A stretch of 59,294 nt of DNA. It comes from [Phormidium] sp. LEGE 05292. Lineage in GTDB: Bacteria > Cyanobacteriota > Cyanobacteriia > Cyanobacteriales > Aerosakkonemataceae. The stretch is from positions 1 through 59,294 of the forward strand of contig NZ_JADEWG010000031.1 of assembly GCF_015207735.1 (NCBI RefSeq), written 5' to 3'. The position numbers and the translations under genes are program-made. The notes under the pieces are model-generated. The model worked only from the letters and a program-made list of their open reading frames with translations, ran no database searches and was not told where the DNA came from. Shown piece by piece: positions 19,332 to 26,817 of the stretch. Every line of letters begins with the position of its first letter. The first letter of the stretch is position 1.

Positions 19332-20531
19332 CTAGTTTTCATTATAGATTAGCTCATTTGTAGGCGTAAGTTGGGTAATTTCCATAATTTTGCGAGCATA
19401 GCCTTGTAAGCTACATTCAGTTTTTATCCAAAGTTGGCCTTGAGCAATTAAATTTCGCGAATTTGGATTATTTGCTATGTTAATGATTGTGTCAGCTGCG
19501 GCTTTAAAATCATTAGGAGCAACTGTCCATTCAGGGGCAAAATGATTTAGTATTTCGCTAATTCCACCAGTATTACTACCAACAACTGGTACGCCACAGG
19601 CGATCGCTTCTACCACAGTTCGACCAAAAGGTTCTCTAGGAGCTAATGTAACCACTACATCCGCATATTTGTAATAATTTTCTATTTCAAAAGTTGGTGG
19701 CAAAATTGAAAAACAATCTGCCACTCCTAACTTTGTTGCTTCTTCTTGTAAAGAACGGCTAGCTATTTGATTCGGCGTTTTATCTTCTCCTACAATAACA
19801 CCATGATACTTGTAGCCTCTACGTTTAAGTTCAACTAACAGAGGCAATAAAGCAAATAAGTTCTTATCATTCATATCACCTGATAGTTTAATTCGGCTCG
19901 GTGTCAGTATTAATTTTTCTCCTTTATCCAAAATAGGTTTTAATTTCTCTGGCGGTGTCTTTTCAGAAAGATTAGAATTAAACTTTTCTAAATCAACTGG
20001 TTGATACAAAACTCCTTTTACAGGTGAAACAAAATTTTTAATATGACTAGCAGTATAGTGAGAATTGCAAATAGCCATAGGTTTCAACAAGGAAAAAAAT
20101 ACTTTTCTCCCCAGATATCCCAAATGATTATAAGATAAGGATAGATCGTGGAAAAAAAAGTAAACTGGACGACCGCTCCAGCGTAACTTAGGTGTCAAAA
20201 TAGTAAGAGTGGGGACAACTTCACGCTGTACACAATTATCAAGCAATAAAGGAAAATCTTTAGGTTGTTGATGAATGAATTCTAAAGATTTTTGGAGAAA
20301 TTCTTTCTGGTTTCCCGCTTGAATTATCTGTAAGTATTTTCCCGACCCTTTTTCTTTCAAATAGTTTTCTAACAAAGAACCCGAACAAGCTAATATTTTT
20401 AATTTATCACCCATACCACAGTCTGCAAATCCTTTGCTCATTAAAGATAAAGTTACTAAAGTTCCTCCTAATGTGTTCTGAGCACTAGGTAATATTAAAA
20501 GTTGTTTTTTTTGTACGTTTGAGATTAGCAT
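19332..20531 (-). CDS. GT4-like glycosyltransferase (399 aa)
   Basis: The C-terminal half shows a GT-B donor-binding domain with REPFGRTVVEAIACGVPVVG, containing the E-x7-E region, and SNTGGISEIL. The N-terminal half has FLPSAQN-like and HDLSLSYNHLG segments expected for an acceptor domain. It is a cytoplasmic or membrane-associated enzyme of repeat-unit assembly. It lies 174 bp downstream of the Wzy-like gene and 13 bp upstream of the other transferase. The 174-bp gap is AT-rich and may hold an internal promoter. Sugar specificity is unknown. Confidence 0.83.
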   Translation of the reverse strand: MLISNVQKKQLLILPSAQNTLGGTLVTLSLMSKGFADCGMGDKLKILACSGSLLENYLKEKGSGKYLQIIQAGNQKEFLQKSLEFIHQQPKDFPLLLDNCVQREVVPTLTILTPKLRWSGRPVYFFFHDLSLSYNHLGYLGRKVFFSLLKPMAICNSHYTASHIKNFVSPVKGVLYQPVDLEKFNSNLSEKTPPEKLKPILDKGEKLILTPSRIKLSGDMNDKNLFALLPLLVELKRRGYKYHGVIVGEDKTPNQIASRSLQEEATKLGVADCFSILPPTFEIENYYKYADVVVTLAPREPFGRTVVEAIACGVPVVGSNTGGISEILNHFAPEWTVAPNDFKAAADTIINIANNPNSRNLIAQGQLWIKTECSLQGYARKIMEITQLTPTNELIYNEN

Positions 20532-20705
20532 AATTAAAAAAGATTTTACTAATTGTTTTTTTGTGGTTGTTTGCCTAATATTTTATACAAAGACAGTTTT
20601 TTGTTTTTGATCGCATTCAATTTATTTTTAACTAGCATTTGTCCATTCTATTAAACTAATAAACTAAAATCAGCAATCAACTAATCACTACCTATTGCTT
20701 TATAA

Positions 20706-22073
20706 TTACTTATGGTTTTGAGTAAGTATTTTTGATTCACGAGAACGAATAATTAGAGATAAAATAACAAGCATCCAAGCTAATAATTCTCCATATTCCA
20801 TTACAACACAGAGTAAAGTGTACATAATTAACACACTATAACTACACCAAGGTCTACCTTTAGAAGTTTGGAAAACCCAGGCAAATAAAGATATCCAAAA
20901 AGACAGAAACAACGTAGTTCCAACTAAACCAAGGTGATATAGTAAAGTTCCTAAAATAAAACTATGTGTACCAACCCGACCAAGCTCAAAACCTGGTAAT
21001 ACTGTCGGTCCAGGTTTCCAGTGACCTAAATATAAATTATCTGGAATCCGTTCAATAGTTTCTCGATAAATATCGCTACGAACTTTTGTCGAATCAGCAC
21101 GGTATTTACCAGTTTCTTCTGACTTTTCATACGCAGTATTAATAAGAAAATTTGTTATGGGAGGAAATGATAAGGTTGTAAAACTAATTACTGCTATTAA
21201 AGCAAAACTTAAGTACCATCCCCGCTTTGTACCAAGCATGATTAAGTAACGCAAACTCAACATAATTGGTAAAGTTAACCAAACCGATCGAGTTCCACTT
21301 AATAATAATAAAAAAACACTTCCTCCGAATAGAAGTATTGACCACAGACGATTTTTTAAATCTAGAGCTAATGTAGCAATAAAAGCTACTACTAATGCTA
21401 GTAATTCTGGAATAATGAAGAAAAAACTCCAACGAGCAAATTTCCCAATACTAACATCACCTGGACGGTAAGGAATCAGATAATTTGCTAATCCTTTACC
21501 TGGTTCATAATTGCCTTCAGCATTACCTAGTAAACTGGAAAAAGGAGTACGAGGCGGAGTATAAGAGCCAGCACCTAAAATTAACTGACCGACTACCCAA
21601 AATGCTAACATTTGAATCACAAGAACTGAGCAAGCCCAAGCTACAACTTCTAGACGAATCTTAATTTTGTTGCTTTGAATATACCAAAGTAAAAAAGCAA
21701 TAGGATACCAAAAAAGTAAGCTACGAACAAAAGCAGTAATACTTATTGGCTCCGAGTTAATTAAGTCATAAAAAAGTGAACCTAACTCACGATAAGTAGT
21801 AAAAATAAGTAAAGCTATTACAGTAATTTGTGGGCGTTTTAAGTGTATTTGTCCATAGTTACGTTTTTCGTAACAAAAAATCCCTAAAAGCAGCAAAGTT
21901 GGCATATATCTATATAGTCCTAATACCCACCATACGGGTATTAGGACTATATTTGCACAGACTAATTTTTCAGCAATGCTTAATATTTGCCAACGAATCA
22001 ATAAATTATTAAATAAAGGTTCATTGTTTCTTAAAATTTTAGATAAGTCGCTAGGGAGGACTAAATTTTTCAT
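20706..22073 (-). CDS. Wzy-like O-antigen/exopolysaccharide polymerase (455 aa)
   Basis: This is a polytopic membrane protein with about ten to twelve helices and a large periplasmic loop around residues 310-370 (including TAYEKSEETGKYRADSTKVR). That topology is typical of the Wzy/WaaL O-antigen ligase superfamily, as is GTRSVWLTLPIML before the loop. Its ATG overlaps the stop of the Wzc-like gene by 4 bp (22070-22073), so translation is probably coupled. It would polymerise flipped repeat units in the periplasm. A ligase role cannot be excluded. Confidence 0.85.
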   Translation of the reverse strand: MKNLVLPSDLSKILRNNEPLFNNLLIRWQILSIAEKLVCANIVLIPVWWVLGLYRYMPTLLLLGIFCYEKRNYGQIHLKRPQITVIALLIFTTYRELGSLFYDLINSEPISITAFVRSLLFWYPIAFLLWYIQSNKIKIRLEVVAWACSVLVIQMLAFWVVGQLILGAGSYTPPRTPFSSLLGNAEGNYEPGKGLANYLIPYRPGDVSIGKFARWSFFFIIPELLALVVAFIATLALDLKNRLWSILLFGGSVFLLLLSGTRSVWLTLPIMLSLRYLIMLGTKRGWYLSFALIAVISFTTLSFPPITNFLINTAYEKSEETGKYRADSTKVRSDIYRETIERIPDNLYLGHWKPGPTVLPGFELGRVGTHSFILGTLLYHLGLVGTTLFLSFWISLFAWVFQTSKGRPWCSYSVLIMYTLLCVVMEYGELLAWMLVILSLIIRSRESKILTQNHK

Positions 22074-24112
22074 GAATTTACCTCCTTGGTAATTTGCTGT
22101 TCATAAAGATAGCCTTCATTAGGTGTTTCCACTCTATTTACAACTAATCCAACCACACGAGCTTGGTGTCTTTTTAATAAATTAATGCTGTCGTTAAATG
22201 GGTTGCGATAACTATTTCCTGGGGAAACAACAAGTAAAACATTATTTACTACAAGTGCCATTAATAGAGATTCGCTTGTTAAGGTTAAAGGCATACTATC
22301 AATTAATACATAATCGTAATCTTTTGTTGTTTGAGCAAAATTCAAAGCCTTTTCAAACCCCCCTCGACTAATAAATTCATTAATGTTTTCTCCTTGGGGA
22401 ATTATGGTCAATAAATCGAGATTGGGGCGAATAGATATTGGCAAAGAGGGAAAATCTAATTGTCGTCCTAGAGGAACTCCGAAGCGTTGAGTTAACTGAG
22501 TTGTATTAATATCTGCATCGACCATCAACACTCGAAATCCAAGAGAGGTTAAGGCGATCGCCAATCCCATTGTTACAGTAGTCTTTCCTTCCCCTGCGAT
22601 CGCACTACTAACCAACAAACGACGATTAGGCAAAAGAATCATACTCACAGCTGATGCTAATCGTTGATACTCTATAGAAGTTTCCAACTGGGAATCATTA
22701 CCAGTTGCAAAACTTTTAAAGCGAGGAATACTTCTTAGCACTGGAATATTCACTGTATGAATATCCTTAACATTGAGTAAAGGATTACCACTTTCTAGCC
22801 ACAAAGCTAAGGCTACACTACCAAAAACAGACGCTAAAATTATTCCTAAAATAATCGGGCGTTTTCCGGCACCACTTGGTTTATCACCAGCTCTCGGTTG
22901 ATCCAAAATTTGAACACTAGGGTAAGCACCAAAAGCATTTAACTTACTCTCCTTTACCCTAGCAACTAAACCATTATATATACCTTCCGCTATGTCAGTT
23001 TGTTGTTGCAATTCATTTAATTTAGCCTGATCTTTAGGAATTGCTTTCAATTCCGCACTCAATTGATTAATTTGATTTCTTAATTTTTCAGCCTGTTGTT
23101 CCAATGCAGCAAATTGACTTTCAGCTAAAATTAGTTGCTGCATTAAAGGAGCTGAATCATTACCAATTGACGAATCTACTTTCACTTGCGTCAATTGTTC
23201 ACCAGTAGCTTGAGTTAAAAATCTTTGTTGCTGACTAAGTAGCCGATTACGCTGCTCTAGCAAATTACGAACTAGAGGATGAGTAGGTAAAAATTTACTT
23301 TGTGCTTCCACTAAAGCCGCTTCTACTTCAGACAACTTTTGTCGCAAGTATTGATAATTTGTATCTTCCTTTAACTTTAAAGATTGAACAGCTATATTAG
23401 GAGTTAAACCTAAACGGCTTGACAAAACAGCAACTTCAGTTTTTCTAGCTTGGGCTTCTGCTAGAGTTTGCGCTTCCAACGTTTTTAAGTTATTAATACT
23501 AATAACTATTTTATCAGTTTGGGAATCATTATTAACTAATCCAGAAGTTTGTTTAAAATTAGCCAAGGTTCTTTCTGCTGTTTGTAAATTATTAAAAGCT
23601 TGTTCAAGTTCTTTTTGTAAAAATTCTGTTCGTTGTTTGCCGTCATCTTGGCGTAATTCATTTAATCGTTCTTTAAATACTGAAATAAAAGCGTTAGCTC
23701 GTTTTTCTGCTAGTTCCGGTGTCGAGCCTTGAGCATCCACAGAAATGATCGTCGTCTCACTTTGCGGAGAAACTTTAAATAAAGACTTGTACAAATCCAA
23801 TCGTGGATATTCTTGTTTTTCAGGATCGGTTTTCCATAGTTTACCGATTACTTCATCACTATTCATGATCGATCGCAAAGTATTCAAGGGATTAACTTGT
23901 TGAGAAAACTGAATCCCTTCATCGCTGAGATTCCCTAATTTTCCTAAGTTAGCGTTTAAATCACTACTTGGATTCGGAAGAATTAATTGAGCACTAGCTG
24001 TCCACTGAGGTTTTAAGGTTAATATGCTAAAAGCACCAATTACTAGAATAAATAAATTTAGTCCTAGTAAAGCTTTGCCATGTCTCATTACTATTGTAAT
24101 AAACATTTTCAT
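22070..24112 (-). CDS. Wzc-like polysaccharide co-polymerase with BY-kinase-type ATPase (680 aa)
   Basis: A Wzz domain spans the N-terminal part, with one membrane helix near residues 14-34 and another near 425-445, separated by a long periplasmic coiled coil (about 130-390). A cytoplasmic P-loop domain follows with Walker A AGEGKTTVT (about 505-513), Walker A' VLMVDADIN and Walker B YVLIDSMPL. This is the fused form of the co-polymerase and bacterial tyrosine kinase. The C-terminus (EGYLYEQQITKEVNS) has only two Tyr, not the usual Tyr cluster, so autophosphorylation control may be weak or different. The protein would set chain length with the overlapping Wzy-like polymerase. Confidence 0.92.
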   Translation of the reverse strand: MKMFITIVMRHGKALLGLNLFILVIGAFSILTLKPQWTASAQLILPNPSSDLNANLGKLGNLSDEGIQFSQQVNPLNTLRSIMNSDEVIGKLWKTDPEKQEYPRLDLYKSLFKVSPQSETTIISVDAQGSTPELAEKRANAFISVFKERLNELRQDDGKQRTEFLQKELEQAFNNLQTAERTLANFKQTSGLVNNDSQTDKIVISINNLKTLEAQTLAEAQARKTEVAVLSSRLGLTPNIAVQSLKLKEDTNYQYLRQKLSEVEAALVEAQSKFLPTHPLVRNLLEQRNRLLSQQQRFLTQATGEQLTQVKVDSSIGNDSAPLMQQLILAESQFAALEQQAEKLRNQINQLSAELKAIPKDQAKLNELQQQTDIAEGIYNGLVARVKESKLNAFGAYPSVQILDQPRAGDKPSGAGKRPIILGIILASVFGSVALALWLESGNPLLNVKDIHTVNIPVLRSIPRFKSFATGNDSQLETSIEYQRLASAVSMILLPNRRLLVSSAIAGEGKTTVTMGLAIALTSLGFRVLMVDADINTTQLTQRFGVPLGRQLDFPSLPISIRPNLDLLTIIPQGENINEFISRGGFEKALNFAQTTKDYDYVLIDSMPLTLTSESLLMALVVNNVLLVVSPGNSYRNPFNDSINLLKRHQARVVGLVVNRVETPNEGYLYEQQITKEVNS

Positions 24113-24184
24113 CTTTTTTGTATTCGCTTAATTTCCTACTTGTCTACATTCCTACTAAATTACCTTAATTCTCTCCTCTATTAC

Positions 24185-24727
24185 TCAATGGATAAAGTAT
24201 AAATCTTTTTTTTCCTTTTCTAGAATATTGGTATTTTTCGGCTTTTCAGCAGGATAGCACTTGACTAAGTGTTCGACTAGTTTGGGGCTATCAAATAGAG
24301 CACATGGTAGAGGAGAAGGTGGTTTCTTTATCGCTTCTTCAAGTGTTTCTAGGGATAAACAATGTTTCACACCTAATGATTCCACACACTGAGCAAATAA
24401 TAATTGGTGATCGTCAATATGTTCTCCGTAACGCGCCAGTCTTGGTACTAGAATAAAAGAAGCTTTCTTAGCAGCTAAAGATCTAGTAGAACCTTGACCT
24501 GCGTGAGAAATCACTAGGCGCGACTTTTCCACCAATGTCACCATGTTACTTAGGCTAACAATTGAAAATGTAGTGACTTGTGGATATTTTTTTAAAGCAG
24601 AAATTTCTGTTACCCCATGCTGAATAACCACAGGTTCAGAAATTATGCCTTTTTCGATCAAGATACCTATCCAATCTATTACTCGATTAAAAGGATAGGG
24701 AATTGTTCCTAAAGTTACAGTAATCAT
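24185..24727 (-). CDS. Alg13/PssE-like glycosyltransferase catalytic subunit (180 aa)
   Basis: It begins MITVTLGTIPYPFNRVIDW, the donor-domain opening of the Alg13/EpsF-like half-transferases, and has SHAGQGSTRSLAAKKASFIL, the nucleotide-sugar binding loop of GT28-type enzymes. The start is taken at the ATG at 24725-24727; extension upstream to a TTG at 24784 is open but adds residues not expected in the family. The partner subunit lies just upstream at 24852-25301, as in pssD-pssE and cps14F-cps14G pairs. Together they would transfer the second sugar of the repeat unit. Confidence 0.82.
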   Translation of the reverse strand: MITVTLGTIPYPFNRVIDWIGILIEKGIISEPVVIQHGVTEISALKKYPQVTTFSIVSLSNMVTLVEKSRLVISHAGQGSTRSLAAKKASFILVPRLARYGEHIDDHQLLFAQCVESLGVKHCLSLETLEEAIKKPPSPLPCALFDSPKLVEHLVKCYPAEKPKNTNILEKEKKDLYFIH

Positions 24728-24851
24728 TGGCTGTGTTTGGGTTAATTTGAAAATTTGCCTTGCTACAAGTAGAGCGCATCCCAAAGTAAAGACTTTTAAT
24801 CAACATTGCAATGATGTTGACGATTTGACTGATTCTTCCTGATCCCAAGGG

Positions 24852-25301
24852 TTAAACAACGCCTTTATAAATTGCTTTGGGATACTTATCGCATAGGTTT
24901 GACCATTGCACATAAAACTCTTGGGAAAAATGATAGACAAGTTTACCACTAAGGCTTAAGTCATGAAACCGAGAAATGCTTTCAATATAAATAAAAGGAA
25001 TTCCTAATAACTTAGCAATAATAGCAAAACTTACCGCAATGCTCGCTCCCGTTGACACTACTAAATCAGGTTTTTCTTTGATGATGATTTTAATTACCGC
25101 TGGTACATTCTTGAGGAAAGCTAATAAATCTCTTGGCCCTTGATAAGGCAACCAATGAACTGTTTCTTGCTCTTCAATCAGAACTTCTGTATCTTGCTTA
25201 AAGTCTGTAATCCACACTCTTTTGTGTTGAAACCAAAAATCTTTTAAACTACGCATTGTTGAAAAATGTCCACCTGATGTTGATGCTAAAAGTAATTTCA
25301 T
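24852..25301 (-). CDS. Alg14/PssD-like glycosyltransferase membrane subunit (149 aa)
   Basis: It opens with KLLLASTSGGHFSTMRSL and contains VVSTGASIAVSFAIIAKLLG and YIESISR, which match the Alg14/PssD family. Family members recruit the catalytic Alg13/PssE partner to the membrane. The length of 149 residues is normal. It is the first gene of the exopolysaccharide operon, and the partner follows after about 125 bp. Upstream is a long AT-rich region (25302-25839) that must hold the operon promoter. Confidence 0.88.
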   Translation of the reverse strand: MKLLLASTSGGHFSTMRSLKDFWFQHKRVWITDFKQDTEVLIEEQETVHWLPYQGPRDLLAFLKNVPAVIKIIIKEKPDLVVSTGASIAVSFAIIAKLLGIPFIYIESISRFHDLSLSGKLVYHFSQEFYVQWSNLCDKYPKAIYKGVV

Positions 25302-25839
25302 AGGTTACACCTCACAAATACCTATCTAAATCATGAATGCCCAAATCACGGTTTGTTTTGCTAGAGATTAAGAAAAGTCTCTTTTTTTTCAGTGGTTACC
25401 TCACTACTTTTGTAAATAAGTACGTGAAATTTACTAGAGAAAGTCGCTACTGGTGAAACTACATATTTTTTTTGTAAAGTTTCTTTGCTTAGTATATATT
25501 TCTAACATTTTTGCAATAATTAGTCAATTAACGTTAAATAATTCATAAAAAATTCTTATAATGTTAATATAGAATACGTATTTTTACTGTCGATCGACCT
25601 AGCTTTTCTCATTAAAGAGACAAGTTGACAAACTCAATTATATGAAGTTTTTTTGAAGAATAGAGAATTTCCCGGATTGATTTTTAAAGAGTAGAGAATT
25701 TCCCGGATTTTTTTTTAAATTAGAGAATAGCTATAAATGTACAGAAAGATAAAAATTATCAGTAATATAAGAATTTTTCATAAATATCTGCAATAGTTCC
25801 CATCCAACCTTTTTCATTGGCTGTCGGGGGTTACTCGCT
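25302..25839. promoter_or_regulatory. AT-rich divergent control region of the exopolysaccharide operon
   Basis: This is a 538-bp gene-free stretch between the divergent exopolysaccharide operon and the MAPEG gene. It contains runs of A and T and one pair of direct repeats (25661-25709). No promoter can be fixed with confidence by eye. Confidence 0.5.
25661..25709. repeat. Direct repeat pair (TAGAGAATTTCCCGGATT), possible operator
   Basis: TAGAGAATTTCCCGGATT occurs at 25661-25678 and again at 25692-25709 with a 31-bp start-to-start pitch, near three helical turns. A partial third copy (TTAGAGAATAG) follows. The location in the control region suggests a regulator binding site, but it could be a plain duplication. 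Confidence 0.5.
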
Positions 25840-26379
25840 TTGGGTTTATCCTATCAAGTAGTCATGGAACGTACCCGAACTCGCATTTGGCATGGATCGA
25901 CAACCGCAGAAGTTGCCTTACAGCCTGACTACTTGAAAGATCCTAATGCCTGGGCTGCTTTTGTTGAGAAACTGACGCAAAAAACAGTTGTTACAAAAGA
26001 AGCAGATGATGGGGTGTTGCAACGAAAGATTCGAGCTTATGGCAATTTTACTGAGTATGTTCCGATCGGTTTGCTGTTTTCGATCGCACTGGAATTGATG
26101 CAAGCTTCAACTGGCTTGATTTGGATGCTGGGTGCAATAGACATCTCCAACAAAGAATGTAGAGACGTTGCATGCAAGGTCTCTACAAAGGTTTCAGACA
26201 ACGCAACTTTATATTTCTGGAGATGTCTAATGTTAATTGTGGGAAGGATTGCCCATGCTTGGGGACTGATTCAAATTTATGGGCTTTCGCCGGGACGAGC
26301 GATCGGCTTTTTCGGCACTTGGCTAGTCTACATTATTGGTAGCATAGCTTGTCTATACTATAGTGTCCAGCAATTTTAA
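25840..26379 (+). CDS. MAPEG-family membrane protein carrying an in-frame 30-codon insertion (179 aa)
   Basis: Conserved MAPEG segments are present: SYQVVMERTRTRIWHG, IRAYGNFTEYVPIGLL and LIVGRIAHAWGL. The family comprises small four-helix membrane proteins linked to glutathione and eicosanoid metabolism; the bacterial substrate is unknown. A miniature transposon (26138-26229) interrupts the gene between LGAI and MLIVGR. Element plus duplicated TA add exactly 90 bp with no stop, so the frame survives with 30 foreign residues next to a membrane helix. The start is also poor: TTG at 25840 is the first usable codon, and readable family sequence (GLLAL) extends upstream without a start. The 5' end may therefore be damaged. 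The gene is possibly non-functional despite an open frame. Confidence 0.72.
   Translation: MGLSYQVVMERTRTRIWHGSTTAEVALQPDYLKDPNAWAAFVEKLTQKTVVTKEADDGVLQRKIRAYGNFTEYVPIGLLFSIALELMQASTGLIWMLGAIDISNKECRDVACKVSTKVSDNATLYFWRCLMLIVGRIAHAWGLIQIYGLSPGRAIGFFGTWLVYIIGSIACLYYSVQQF
26138..26229. mobile_element. IS630/mariner-type MITE inserted in the MAPEG gene
   Basis: Perfect terminal repeats TAGACATCTCCA and TGGAGATGTCTA bound 92 bp; the outer TA at each end is the expected target duplication of IS630/Tc1-mariner elements. Inside is GTAGAGACGTTGCATGCAAG, followed by GTCTCTAC, a near-perfect palindrome. Removing 90 bp restores an uninterrupted MAPEG reading frame (GGT GCA ATA ATG TTA ATT). Confidence 0.85.
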
Positions 26380-26516
26380 GTAGGTGAACTAATCATTTGT
26401 TTGTCGCTCAATTCAAACGGAAAACCACTTAGTTGCTGTAGTTATATTTGGGTAAAAGATCGCTATAAAAGGCGTAGCTAAGTTAAGACTTCGACAGATT
26501 ATCTAAATGTAGCACC

Positions 26517-26620
26517 ATATCATGTCCGGCTAATCAGCCATAGTATCCTTAATGCACAACTTTGTAGAGACGTTATATATAATGTAGAGACATTATGGGT
26601 AATCTTGCCAGACATGATAT
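26517..26620. mobile_element. Miniature element with ATATCATGTCCGGC termini
   Basis: ATATCATGTCCGGC at the left and GCCAGACATGATAT at the right form 14-bp terminal repeats with one mismatch around about 76 bp. The interior has GTAGAGACGTTATATATAAT and GTAGAGACATTA, resembling the core of the MITE at 26138. The gap 26380-26816 contains this and no convincing gene. Confidence 0.7.
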
Positions 26621-26817
26621 AAATTCATGAATTAACCCTACTAGAGTTTATTTTCTGAAATTAGCTTAAAGTTTCTTTATTTTTTCTATTTATTTACGCC
26701 ATCTCAAATAGTATAAAAGGACAACCGACCAATCCTCAAAGGGCTTCAATTTCCCAACAAGTAACTCAAGCATTACTGGGTGAGGATTTACATCTGGTAT
26801 TGGTTTAGGAGGTTCAG

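Noticed and set aside
24728-24784. Upstream TTG start of the Alg13-like gene
   Set aside because: Family members begin at the MxxVTLGT segment; the extension has no homology support or ribosome-binding site.
26700-26808. Protein-like frame (ISQQVTQALLGEDLHLVLV) just upstream of the 1299-residue kinase
   Set aside because: No start codon or family could be assigned and it ends at TAG before the kinase ribosome-binding site; may be a short remnant, not enough to annotate.
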